Shown here: positions 55,818 through 64,000 of the stretch, one piece after another | How the letters are laid out: every line of letters starts with the position of its first letter | How positions within the stretch are numbered: position 1 is the first letter of the stretch | Assembly (NCBI GenBank): GCA_016722295.1 | Contig: JADKGL010000001.1 | Span: forward strand, 62,001-126,000 | Source: Saprospiraceae bacterium | Lineage (GTDB): Bacteria > Bacteroidota > Bacteroidia > Chitinophagales > Saprospiraceae | DNA length: 64,000 bases | Direction of reading: 5' to 3' | Translations under genes and position numbers: made by a program | Notes under the pieces: model-generated | The model's input: the letters and a program-made list of their open reading frames with translations, nothing else | The model's database searches: none | What the model was told of the DNA's origin: nothing

Positions 55818-56719
55818 TATGCTTTAATTCCAACTCTCATTTTTGCCGATCTTGATCTTGAATTTTCTTCTAGTTCTTTTTCATCTGGTACAATCGCATG
55901 TTTTGACCATGAAGAGAAAAGAAAATCTTTTTTGCCATAGATCAAATCCACATTTTTTTCTTGCTTCATCCAATTCTTTACCATTCGATCTTCTAAAGAA
56001 TGATAACTAATTACGACCAGCTTTCCATCTTTTTTCAAAAGATCTGTAGCTTCTTGAAGTAACATTTCAAGGCTTGAAAGTTCTTGATTTACTTCGATGC
56101 GTAATGCTTGAAACAATTGAGCCATCCATTTATTTCGTTTACCATATACAAACGCATCAGCCCAATTTGCAAACGCTATGCAGCTATCCCATCGCCTATT
56201 TTTTCTATCTTGAATGATGGCCTGTGCAATTTTTTTCGCATTGGTCAATTCTCCATATTCAAAAAAAATCGTAGTCAATTGAACTTCTGAATATTGTTGC
56301 AATATATCTATGGCTCGTAATGGTTGACTGCTGTTCATTCGCATATCTAAAGGATATTGTGATTGAAATGAAAAGCCTCTTTGATCTTCATCAAAGTGAA
56401 AACTTGACACACCCAAATCAGCCAATACGCCATCCAACATTTCAATTTTATAATACTCCATGTATTTCTTTAAATACTTGAAGTTTGATTTGATCCATAC
56501 GAATCGATCATCTTGTGGAAGATTCAACCCAACTGCATCATCTTGATCAAATCCAAACAAGGTCGCATTTTTATCAAGACGATTTAAAATCGCTCGACTA
56601 TGACCAGCTCCACCTAAGGTCGCATCTATGTAGACACCAGATGGATTACCGATTAATGCGTCCACCGAAGGAGTAAGTAATACTGGTATATGATGATATG
56701 AATTATTCACTTCAGACAC
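55817..56719 (-). CDS. rsmH: 16S rRNA (cytosine-1402-N4)-methyltransferase RsmH
   Basis: RsmH (MraW) methylates C1402 of 16S rRNA in the decoding centre. The 300-residue protein has the N-terminal YHHIPVLLTPSVDALIGNPS, the SAM-binding VYIDATLGGAGHSRAILNRL, GVLADLGVSSFHFDEDQRGF, LDMRM and the C-terminal KLVVISYHSLEDRMVKNWMK and NSRSRSAKMRVGIKA. It is the second gene of the dcw cluster and overlaps mraZ by eight bases. Confidence 0.97.
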   Translation of the reverse strand: MSEVNNSYHHIPVLLTPSVDALIGNPSGVYIDATLGGAGHSRAILNRLDKNATLFGFDQDDAVGLNLPQDDRFVWIKSNFKYLKKYMEYYKIEMLDGVLADLGVSSFHFDEDQRGFSFQSQYPLDMRMNSSQPLRAIDILQQYSEVQLTTIFFEYGELTNAKKIAQAIIQDRKNRRWDSCIAFANWADAFVYGKRNKWMAQLFQALRIEVNQELSSLEMLLQEATDLLKKDGKLVVISYHSLEDRMVKNWMKQEKNVDLIYGKKDFLFSSWSKHAIVPDEKELEENSRSRSAKMRVGIKA

Positions 56720-57167
56720 CTTTATGTCTAAATACTTCTTCAGCTAATGCAGCAAAATCTTCAGGCTCATCTCCAATCATCTGTAGATAATTTTCCTTGG
56801 ACCAGATTTCCACTTTATTTTGATACGCTAAGAGAAAAACATCATGCGAGATATTCGCGTGCTCTAACAGTGATTTTGGAACTAATATCCTTTCGGATCC
56901 ATCCAATGCCACCTCAGTCGCACCTCGATAAAAATACCTTGCGAAAGTCCTTTCTTTCGTACTGTATGAACTTAATTGATCTACTTCCTTCGTCCTTTCA
57001 TCCCATGCCTCAATGGGGTAAAGAAGCAAACATTTTTCAAACCCTCTATTTAACACAAAACGTGTCGATGTACTTGCTCCAAACTGTCTCAATAATGAAG
57101 ATGGAAGTCTCAATCGACCTTTGTCGTCCAATTTGACCTCATATTCTCCAGACAATTTATACATCAT
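56712..57167 (-). CDS. mraZ: Transcriptional regulator MraZ
   Basis: MraZ is a ring-forming DNA-binding protein that represses the dcw promoter in several bacteria. From the ATG at 57167 it has 151 residues and two MraZ repeats: YEVKLDDKGRLRLPSSLLRQ with FVLNRGFEKCLLLYPIEAWD, and ATEVALDGSERILVPKSLLE with VFLLAYQNKVEIWSKENY. A GTG at 57191 would extend the frame, but that codon lies inside the -7 promoter element, so it is rejected. Three MraZ boxes lie directly upstream. Confidence 0.96.
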   Translation of the reverse strand: MMYKLSGEYEVKLDDKGRLRLPSSLLRQFGASTSTRFVLNRGFEKCLLLYPIEAWDERTKEVDQLSSYSTKERTFARYFYRGATEVALDGSERILVPKSLLEHANISHDVFLLAYQNKVEIWSKENYLQMIGDEPEDFAALAEEVFRHKGV

Positions 57168-57190
57168 CCGCTTTGGTTGGTTTGATAGCA

Positions 57191-57198
57191 CAAAGATA
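57191..57198 (-). promoter_or_regulatory. -7 promoter element of the dcw cluster
   Basis: TATCTTTG on the minus strand is a full match to the Bacteroidota TANNTTTG consensus, 24 bases before the mraZ ATG. The usual -33 position coincides with an MraZ box (TGGG), so binding there would block the polymerase. Confidence 0.7.
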
Positions 57199-57208
57199 TG
57201 CTAATCTT

Positions 57209-57234
57209 TCCCACATTTTCCCATTTTTGCCCAC
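57209..57234 (-). promoter_or_regulatory. mraZ: MraZ operator: three TGGG boxes at 10-bp spacing
   Basis: On the minus strand TGGG occurs at 57230-57233, 57220-57223 and 57210-57213, exactly ten bases apart, with A/T-rich spacers. MraZ from several bacteria binds three or four TGGGN units with this spacing in front of its own gene. The boxes cover the -33 region of the dcw promoter, so negative autoregulation is the natural reading; known facts cover the MraZ-box pattern, not this species. Confidence 0.88.
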
Positions 57235-57567
57235 ATTTTTTAAAAATATTTAATATAAATGTGCTTGATTATCAGATAATAACTAAAATCGGAACAAAAT
57301 ATAAACAAAAACATGACAAATTGCGAAGGAATCAAGATTCAATGAACAGCATTATATATTATAATAATACAAATATATAATTAATTTAGACATTGCACAA
57401 TAAAAATATAAATAAACATATATATATTATTTATATCATATGAATTTTTGGACTTGGGACTTGATATAAGACTTAAGTGTGCTTATTTTTCAAAAATTCC
57501 CATTCTTCTATTAATTTTATTAAATTTGCTCAAGATTTAGACTTCGCACCTTTCTCAATCTAAATAG
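57235..57567. other. Divergent AT-rich region between mraZ and the histidine kinase gene
   Basis: About 330 bases without a convincing gene; a 60-codon plus-strand frame from 57198 is compositional and overlaps the operator. The stretch 57340-57450 is almost pure A/T (ATATATAAT-type runs). A -7 element for the kinase gene lies at 57531. Confidence 0.5.
57531..57538 (+). promoter_or_regulatory. Putative -7 promoter element for the histidine kinase
   Basis: TAAATTTG fits TANNTTTG, 29 bases before the start of the kinase. No clear TTTG lies at the -33 position. Confidence 0.4.
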
Positions 57568-59922
57568 ATGCTGTTACTTCCTTTTGAAAAACCACATATT
57601 TTCAATTTAATGCTCATATTCCTCATGGGCGTAATGTTAATTTGCTGTGCAAAAAAAGAAACTACTACCACTGACATTGAAAAATTATATATAAATAGAG
57701 ATTTCCTCACAGCCGAAACTTCTATAGCAAAGCAGTTTTTCCAAGATAGTATTGTTGGGGATTCAAGTAAGATGAATGACTTGCTTCTACTCAGTTCAAA
57801 AATAAAATTTGCCCAGTACAAATATCCTGAAGCATTACAACTCATCAATAGGTCTTTAAGCCTTCTGCAAAGCCATCATGACCCTCCGAGATACCTTGAA
57901 AATTTAAAATTCAAAGGCGACATCTATTATGAATTAAAAGATATTCCTAATTGCAGTCAAACTTTTGATTCATTACTTTATCATGCAGTAATTGCAAACG
58001 ATCCAAAGAATATTGCATATGCATACAATAGAATCGCCATTTGTCATCTTAAGAATAGACAGGATTCAGTTGCAATTTACTATAATAATAAAAGTGATTC
58101 AATAACAAATACATTGAATAATGTAGAATTAAAAGGTCATGTCCATTTTGTCTTTGGAATAGAAAAATTTTTAAATGGACAATATGATACTGCCCAAATT
58201 CATTTTTTAAAAAGTAAGGACTTTTTTGAAAAGGTTAATAATAAACTACTCGTTGGTTACAACTACATCAATCTAGGGGCTTGCAATAATGAAATAGGAC
58301 AACATCAAAGCGCTTTAGAATTTTATCAAAAAGCCCTACAACTGGGATTAGAACTAGAGCATTCTAATCAACTCATGATGACTTATTACAACATTGGCAG
58401 TGTATATGTAAGTTTAGGACGCAAGGAAGAAGCTAAAAAAAATTATTTAGAAGCCTTAGAATATGGCAAGATTCATTCAAATCTCATTCCACATATAAAT
58501 AGTCTACTTGCTTTGGGTATTATTGCTAAAGAAACAGACTACCCACTAGCAGTAAAATATTTCGATGAATCACTTTCCAAATCTGCTATGATTCCAAATG
58601 GAATTTCTTTTGCTGTCAAAGCAAGTCAAGGATTAGCTGAAACTCATGACAAATATCAAAACTATACTTTAGCAAAACAACAATTTCTAAAAACTGTTTC
58701 CCTAGTGGATCAAGCTAACAATCCTTTCCTACAAGCAGAAATCTACAATCAAGTTGGTACTTATTTAGCCATTCACAAACAGTACGATAAAGCAAATCAA
58801 TTTTGTTCCTCTTCACTCCTATATGCGCGGAATATCAAAAACCATAGACTAATCAAAGATGCCTGTTATTGTCTTTACAAATTAAATGAATCAAAATCGG
58901 ATAAAACAAATGCTCTTGAATATCATAAACAATATATAGCCGCAAAAGATAGTTTCGATAGCACGAATAAAATGATGGAAATAGGCATCAAACATGCAAG
59001 AATAGAATATGAAAAGCATAAAGTTAAAAATGATTTCGAAATAAAACATTTAAATAACGAACTACAATCAAAAATCAGAAGTAAAAATATTCTTGTGTAC
59101 ACAACAATTGGTCTGATTTCAATACTGATTTTACTATTTTACTTTATAAAAGACATTTCAGATAAGAGAAAAGCATTAAGTCATTTAAATGATCAAATTA
59201 AATCAAACAGTGAATTAATTATGGATCAAAAATTAAAACTGGAAGAGAGCAATAATAAACTAGAAAATTTTGCATATTATGCAGCACATGATATCGAAGC
59301 CCCAATAAATAAGATTCGACATAGAATTGATCTGTTACAAAAAGAATTTTCGAAATCTTCGTCATCGATAGTCCCAATGATTAATGAAACATTACATCTT
59401 GCAGATTATGACGCGAGAAAACTTCAAAAAATGATAAACAGTTTACTTTATTTTTCAAAAATAGATAAACATATTGGAAACACAAATCAAATCGATCTAA
59501 ACATTTTGGTGAAAGATATTACTGAAACATTACAATACGATTCTCCCTCTATTGAAATACAATTTAAAATTCTACGACTACCTTCAATACAAGCAGATGA
59601 AGGATTGATCAGAAGCTTGTTTCAAAATTTAATAAAAAATGCAATTAAATACAAAAAAGAAAATGAAATCGCTGTAATAACAATTAGTGGAACTAATAAT
59701 GATGGTTTCTATAAATTTTATGTCCAAGATAATGGAATTGGTATTCATATAGATCAGATTGACAATATTTTTGAACCCTTCAAGCAATTGTCAAAAACAA
59801 AAGAAGGAAGTGGAATGGGTCTTGCAATTGTAAAAAAAATTATAGAACACTATAATGGAAAAATATGGGTCATAAGCACAGAAGGCATCGGATCGACATT
59901 TCATTTTACCTTAAAACTTTAA
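57568..59922 (+). CDS. TPR-containing sensor histidine kinase
   Basis: A 784-residue two-component sensor. The N-terminus has a hydrophobic segment ending in a lipobox-like LMGVMLICCAKK. About ten tetratricopeptide-type units follow (clear examples: YNYINLGACNNEIGQHQSAL and MTYYNIGSVYVSLGRKEEAK), then a membrane helix near 513-530 (TTIGLISILILLFYFI), a coiled coil, the HisKA box with H574 in YYAAHDIEAPINKIR, and the ATPase motifs NLIKNAIKYKKENE, DNGIGI and GSGMGLAIVKKI. The periplasmic TPR domain probably senses a protein or peptide. No response regulator is adjacent, so the partner is elsewhere. Confidence 0.9.
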   Translation: MLLLPFEKPHIFNLMLIFLMGVMLICCAKKETTTTDIEKLYINRDFLTAETSIAKQFFQDSIVGDSSKMNDLLLLSSKIKFAQYKYPEALQLINRSLSLLQSHHDPPRYLENLKFKGDIYYELKDIPNCSQTFDSLLYHAVIANDPKNIAYAYNRIAICHLKNRQDSVAIYYNNKSDSITNTLNNVELKGHVHFVFGIEKFLNGQYDTAQIHFLKSKDFFEKVNNKLLVGYNYINLGACNNEIGQHQSALEFYQKALQLGLELEHSNQLMMTYYNIGSVYVSLGRKEEAKKNYLEALEYGKIHSNLIPHINSLLALGIIAKETDYPLAVKYFDESLSKSAMIPNGISFAVKASQGLAETHDKYQNYTLAKQQFLKTVSLVDQANNPFLQAEIYNQVGTYLAIHKQYDKANQFCSSSLLYARNIKNHRLIKDACYCLYKLNESKSDKTNALEYHKQYIAAKDSFDSTNKMMEIGIKHARIEYEKHKVKNDFEIKHLNNELQSKIRSKNILVYTTIGLISILILLFYFIKDISDKRKALSHLNDQIKSNSELIMDQKLKLEESNNKLENFAYYAAHDIEAPINKIRHRIDLLQKEFSKSSSSIVPMINETLHLADYDARKLQKMINSLLYFSKIDKHIGNTNQIDLNILVKDITETLQYDSPSIEIQFKILRLPSIQADEGLIRSLFQNLIKNAIKYKKENEIAVITISGTNNDGFYKFYVQDNGIGIHIDQIDNIFEPFKQLSKTKEGSGMGLAIVKKIIEHYNGKIWVISTEGIGSTFHFTLKL

Positions 59923-59942
59923 GCTTATGCAAATTACTATCA

Positions 59943-60226
59943 CTAGGCGTAGGTTGTGCCCACGTCTCTTTATGCCACAAAAAATAAAAAACTAAATCAA
60001 ATTAATTCATGTCTCAGCCATGATAACATATCGACGTCGGAAAATCCTATGCCAAGCATGCGGAAAATATATCGCTAGGCGTAGGCTGTGCCTACGTCTT
60101 TTTATAAAATTAATTCAAATTAACATGGCTCAGCCATGATAACATATTGACGTAGGAAAATCCTACGCCGAGCACACGGCTTGATGTGGTGAAATCCACC
60201 GCTAGGCGTAGGCTGTGCCTATATCT
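59943..60226 (+). repeat. REP array, left block, of the second RAYT locus
   Basis: Five palindromes alternate in orientation. Forward-type units GACGTAGG, AAA or GTCGG variant, CCTACGCC lie at 60033-60053 and 60149-60169. Reverse-type units GGCGTAGGC, TGT, GCCTACGTC lie at 59946-59966 (degenerate), 60078-60098 and 60205-60225. Between them, CATGGCTCAGCCATG palindromes with ATAACATAT tails occur (60124-60138; degenerate near 60009). The array ends ~40 bases from the stop of the RAYT gene. It has no sequence in common with the 37-41 kb family. Confidence 0.88.
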
Positions 60227-60262
60227 CTAATTCATAAAATCCACAAAATGAAATTAATCTTA

Positions 60263-60811
60263 TCAAACATCCATCAAGTCAATGTCGATCAAACTTTCTA
60301 ATCCACTATAATTTCTTTGACTACTATACATCCAATCTTCAGCTTTTAATACCCAACCACTGCGTACTGGATTCTCATGAATATAAGCCATTTTTTTGCA
60401 TGTAAATGCATGACTTACTAATTCGATAGCATGATTCTCGTGAGTCCAAAATTGCATCTCGCTATTCCTTTTATGGCTCTTTGCAGCAAATTCAAATCTT
60501 TTTAACATCCAGTCCTTTCTACTTTCATTTGTTTCTCCAATTTCTTTTAAAATTTTTGTAGCTGTATGACGTTTGAAATCCCTTATAATATCTGGAAGAT
60601 TTCCTTCTGCAGCACTTAAAATACAATGAACATGATTTGACATTATGACATATGCCCAAATATGCAGTCCTTTATGTGTACGACAATATTCCATGCTATC
60701 TAAAATAATATCTCTATATACTTTCCTAGTAAAAATATCCACCCAATCAACAACTTGAAATGTAAGAAAATAAATACCAGATTTGTCATAGATTTGATAG
60801 CCTGTACTCAT
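60263..60811 (-). CDS. REP-associated tyrosine transposase (RAYT), copy 2
   Basis: A second TnpA_REP-type protein, 182 residues from the ATG at 60811 (a frame extends to 60829). HUH motif: AYVIMSNHVHCILSAAEGN; tyrosine region: KMAYIHENPVRSGWVLKAED, followed by WMYSSQRNYSG. It shares the family layout with copy 1 (VVDWVDIFTRKVYRDIILDS versus VVGWIDVFTRDDYRRIIIDS) but is clearly diverged. It is flanked on both sides by REP palindromes of one family and appears intact, so this is a compact RAYT-REP unit. Confidence 0.92.
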   Translation of the reverse strand: MSTGYQIYDKSGIYFLTFQVVDWVDIFTRKVYRDIILDSMEYCRTHKGLHIWAYVIMSNHVHCILSAAEGNLPDIIRDFKRHTATKILKEIGETNESRKDWMLKRFEFAAKSHKRNSEMQFWTHENHAIELVSHAFTCKKMAYIHENPVRSGWVLKAEDWMYSSQRNYSGLESLIDIDLMDV

Positions 60812-60873
60812 GTAAGCAAAGTTAATCAAAATCTCTTTACATTAAAAAAAAATTAAATCAAGTTAAACTAATT

Positions 60874-61017
60874 CATGGCTCAGCCATGATAACATATCGA
60901 CGTAGGATAATCCTACGCCGAGCATACGGTGTATGCTGCGCTTCGCTAGGCGTAGGCTGTGCCTACGACTCTCATAGTCACAAAAAAACAAATCAAAATA
61001 ATCATGGCTCAGCCATG
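60874..61017 (+). repeat. REP array, right block, of the second RAYT locus
   Basis: Continues the alternating pattern on the other side of the RAYT gene: CATGGCTCAGCCATG (60874-60888), forward unit GACGTAGGATAATCCTACGC (60899-60919), reverse unit GGCGTAGGCTGTGCCTACG (60949-60969) and a further CATGGCTCAGCCATG (61003-61017). After the last one the array breaks off into a sequence with its own small hairpin (TAGAC, GAAAAA, GTCTA near 61033-61048). Confidence 0.88.
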
Positions 61018-61356
61018 ATAACACATCGAGTATAGACGAAAAAGTCTAAACTCATACTTGCAAAATTATTAGAAATATTGCTTTCGTTCATTGAAAATTC
61101 AAATAATAAGAGCAACAGCTTATTACTTGAACTTGCACAATGTTATTAAACATATTTAAAGAACCAAGCATTTATCTAGTTAGTCAATTCAATTTTTTAT
61201 TTTGAAATATTTCTAGGCTAAAAGCAGCATTTCTGTAGAACAAATAAGCTCTTCATTAAATAATAAAAACAAAGCATCTCTAGCTAAACAATATATCAGG
61301 TTTTTTCATTTTACAATTAGTAAAATTAAGAATAATTCAAAAAAATTTCATAGTAA
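61018..61356. other. Non-coding region upstream of katG
   Basis: About 340 bases between the REP array and katG. A short hairpin is present near 61033-61048. The rest is AT-rich; a katG promoter is expected here, but no TANNTTTG element at a convincing distance was found, and no OxyR- or PerR-like site was recognised. Confidence 0.4.
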
Positions 61357-63518
61357 ATGAGCAATTCAAACGAAAGTAAATGTCCTTTCCCACACGGACA
61401 AATGAAACAAACAGCAGGGACTGGCACGTCTAATAAGGATTGGTGGCCAAATCGTCTTAACTTAAATATTTTGCGTCAGCATTCCGAACTTTCCAATCCT
61501 TTTGACAGGGGATTTAATTATGCTGAAGAATTCAAAAGCGTAGATCTTGCTGCTTTGAAAAAAGACATCTTTACTCTAATGACCACTTCACAAGATTGGT
61601 GGCCTGCAGATTATGGACATTATGGACCACTTTTCATTCGCATGGCATGGCATAGTGCAGGAACTTATAGAATTTCAGATGGACGAGGTGGGGCAAGTAC
61701 AGGCAACCAACGATTTGCTCCTGTGAATAGTTGGCCAGATAATGGGAATTTGGATAAGGCGCGTTTTTTACTATGGCCGATCAAACAAAAATATGGCAAT
61801 AAAATTTCTTGGGCTGATCTAATGATTCTAGCAGGAAATTGTGCTTTGGAATCTATGGGATTCAAGACATTTGGATTCGCGGGTGGAAGAAGATATATTC
61901 GAACCAGAACAAGACATTAACTGGGGAAATGAAGTTGAATGGTTGGGTGACAAACGATACAAGGGAGACAGAGAATTGGACAATCCATTAGCTGCTGTTC
62001 AAATGGGTCTTATTTATGTAAACCCAGAAGGACCTAATGGCAATCCAGATCCTGTCGCTTCAGGAAGAGATATTCGCGAGACATTCGCACGTATGGCTAT
62101 GAATGATGAAGAGACAGTTGCTTTGGTTGCTGGTGGCCATACTTTTGGAAAAGCTCATGGTGCTGCAAGTGCTACACATGTAGGAAGAGAGCCAGAAGCT
62201 GAAAGTATTGAAAAAATGGGAATGGGATGGATCAATGCTCATGGCACAGGTAAGGGTGGAGATGCCATTACCAGTGGAATAGAAGGTGCATGGAAACCCA
62301 ATCCAACGACTTGGGATAATGGCTATTTTGAAACCTTATTTAAATACGAATGGAAATTGACTAAAAGCCCAGCGGGTGCTCATCAATGGACTCCTACAGA
62401 TCCTAGTGCTGCAACTACAGTAGTAGATGCTCATGATAAAACGAAGTTTCACGCACCGATGATGACCACAGCAGATATGGCATTGCGCATGGATCCAGCT
62501 TATGAAAAAATTTCAAGAAAATTCTTGAATGACTTCAATGCTTTTGCAGATGCGTTTGCTAGGGCTTGGTTTTAAATTGACTCATCGCGATATGGGACCT
62601 ATAGCTCGTTATCTTGGAGCTGAAGTTCCAAAAGAAACCTTGGTTTGGCAAGACCCTATTCCTACAGGAAATAAAGATCTTAATGAAGGAGATATTGCTA
62701 CTTTAAAAGAAAAAATACTATCAAGTGGATTAAGTATTTCACAGTTGGTTTCAACAGCATGGGCTTCTGCTTCTACATTTAGAGGTAGCGATAAAAGAGG
62801 TGGTGCAAATGGTGCACGTATACGATTTGCTCCTCAAAACAATTGGGAGGTGAATAATCCTACGCAATTAAAAAATGTATTAGCCACTTATGAAAACATT
62901 CAAAAAGGATTTTCAAAAGCTGTTTCCATTGCAGATTTGATTGTGCTAGGTGGATGTGCTGCGATTGAAAAAGCAAGTGGTATGAAAGTGCCTTTTACAG
63001 CTGGAAGAGGAGATGCAACTTTGGAGCAAACTGATGTAGAATCTTTTGAAGTATTGGAACCAAAAGCAGATGGATTTAGAAATTATAAAAATGCAAAATG
63101 TGTTTCTATCACTGAAGAATTACTCGTGGACAAAGCGCAATTATTGACGCTTACAGCACCAGAGATGACTGCTTTGGTCGGAGGAATGCGAGTATTAAAT
63201 GCAAATTATGATGGATCAAAATATGGTGTATTTACAAATACTCCAGAAAAACTGAGCAATGATTTTTTTGTAAATCTATTAGATCTAGGAACGACTTGGA
63301 AAGCGACAACTGATACTGGCGAAATATTCGTAGGATCAAATCGAATGACTGGCGAACCCAAATGGACAGCCACAAGAGCTGATCTAATCTTTGGTTCAAA
63401 TTCTGAACTTCGTGCAATTTCTGAAATCTATGCAAGTGCAAATGGCAATGAAAAATTTGTAAAAGATTTTATTGCTGCGTGGAATAAAGTAATGAATTTG
63501 GATCGATTTGATCTATAA
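61357..63518 (+). pseudogene. katG: Catalase-peroxidase KatG, broken by two frameshifts
   Basis: Three frames together encode a catalase-peroxidase, which removes hydrogen peroxide. Frame 1 (from 61357) carries the distal site MAWHSAGTYRISDGRGGAST and diverges after GFAGGR near 61890, where a two-base deletion fits best (expected GGR-x-DIFEPEQ). Frame 2 holds the adduct tyrosine in MGLIYVNPEGPNG and the proximal histidine in VALVAGGHTFGKAHG, and stops at 62575 because the T run at 62570-62573 has one extra base (expected AWFKLTHRD). Frame 3 covers the C-terminal domain to 63518. Repaired, it is 720 residues, normal for KatG. Real decay or assembly error. Confidence 0.88.
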
Positions 63519-63586
63519 AATATGACAATCAATAATGACACTGTGAGTTACTACCATTTAAGACTAATCGCAATTAACAAAATTTA

Positions 63587-64000
63587 TTACCACTTTTCCT
63601 TTGGCAACTTCACCATGCCAAAAAATCTTCGGATACTATATTTGCCCACTCCATGGATTAGGATATGCATTAAGCCTCCAATAATTGCAATATTTTTAAG
63701 AAAATTAACCGTTTGAATATTTTTTGTTCCTTCTGGAGCATTCCAAAACTGATAAACCATAAATGTTACAGGAACCCAATAGATCAATAATAGAGTCACC
63801 GCAAAACCAGATCGATAACCAATCAATAAAAAAATGCCTCCTACTAATAAAACAAAGCTAGCTATATAAAGTAACAAATCTGGATTCCACTGAAAACCAT
63901 ATTCTATCATTGTGGCTTTTGTTCTGCTCATATGTTTTACTGAAGAATAAGATTCAAATAAAAATATAGCAGAAAGAAAAACTCTTGAAATTAAATCAAA
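63587..64000 (-). CDS. DoxX-like membrane protein, 5' end cut by the window
   Basis: The frame is open from the stop at 63587 to the last base of the window, so the N-terminus lies outside; an internal ATG at 63931 is probably not the start. The visible 137 codons include RVFLSAIFLFESYSS at the edge, then LLLYIASFVLLVGGIFLLIG, AVTLLLIYWVPVTFMVYQFW and LKNIAIIGGLMHILIHGVGK. These four helices fit the DoxX/SURF4 family. It converges on katG. Function in this organism is unknown. Confidence 0.75.
   Translation of the reverse strand, partial: FDLISRVFLSAIFLFESYSSVKHMSRTKATMIEYGFQWNPDLLLYIASFVLLVGGIFLLIGYRSGFAVTLLLIYWVPVTFMVYQFWNAPEGTKNIQTVNFLKNIAIIGGLMHILIHGVGKYSIRRFFGMVKLPKEKW

Noticed and set aside
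57168..57191. GTG at 57191 as the mraZ start
   Set aside because: The codon lies inside a perfect -7 promoter element, and the family N-terminus matches the ATG at 57167.
59943..61017. CRISPR array
   Set aside because: Repeats alternate in orientation, vary in spacing and are palindromic along their length, with no cas genes nearby; a RAYT gene lies in the middle.
63522..63716. 64-codon plus-strand frame after katG
   Set aside because: It overlaps the conserved DoxX-like gene on the other strand and shows no family features.

Overview
The window reads as a chromosomal segment of an AT-rich member of the Bacteroidota, probably from the Saprospiria/Chitinophagia side. The reasons are the TonB system with several ExbD copies, atpDC standing alone, a dcw cluster without murF, a SusC-like receptor next to PorV-like and type IX secretion proteins, DUF4153/DUF4230/DUF3108 proteins, promoters of the TANNTTTG type and starts preceded by A-rich rather than Shine-Dalgarno sequence. 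No tRNA, rRNA, CRISPR array or phage was seen.

Layout. 0-2.3 kb: HU-like protein and a downstream membrane-anchored protein (minus), then yicC and gmk (plus). 2.6-6.4 kb: exbB, three exbD genes, tonB and a 54-residue membrane protein, closed by a strong terminator. 6.5-8.4 kb: atpD-atpC. 8.8-21 kb: housekeeping and envelope genes (SRPBCC protein, cation/proton antiporter, lipoprotein, GH20 hexosaminidase, LpxL-like acyltransferase, a DUF3108/DUF4230/LPG-synthase-like set, ruvC, HIT, greA). 20.2-29 kb: an outer-membrane cluster of TonB-dependent receptor, large C-terminal-domain surface protein and PorV-like protein. 29-37.6 kb: 2-hydroxyacid dehydrogenase, tmk, hflX, S37 peptidase, DUF4153, lytic transglycosylase, lipoprotein, UbiA-like protein. 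37.6-41.6 kb: an accessory block. 41.6-57.2 kb: the complete dcw cluster from mraZ to ftsZ on the minus strand. 57.5-64 kb: TPR histidine kinase, a second REP/RAYT locus, katG, and a DoxX-like gene cut by the window edge.

The dcw cluster (mraZ-rsmH-ftsL-ftsI-murE-mraY-murD-ftsW-murG-murC-ftsQ-ftsA-ftsZ) makes lipid II and builds the division septum. It carries three MraZ boxes at exact 10-bp spacing over its promoter, an attenuator-like hairpin before mraY, and a terminator after ftsZ.

The most unusual parts are two separate REP/RAYT systems. In 37.6-41.6 kb, three full elements of 202-205 bp and three solo right arms punctuate groups of one or two small genes (HicA, HicB, DUF2442, a RAYT and two unknown genes), all on one strand, like a cassette array. 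In 59.9-61.0 kb a second RAYT lies inside an alternating array of inverted palindromes of an unrelated sequence. Five genes (an AHSA1 protein, the PorV-like gene, the S37 peptidase, an unknown gene and katG) carry small indels that break an otherwise intact frame. All are accessory, while the core genes are intact; sequencing error and real decay cannot be told apart from the sequence alone.
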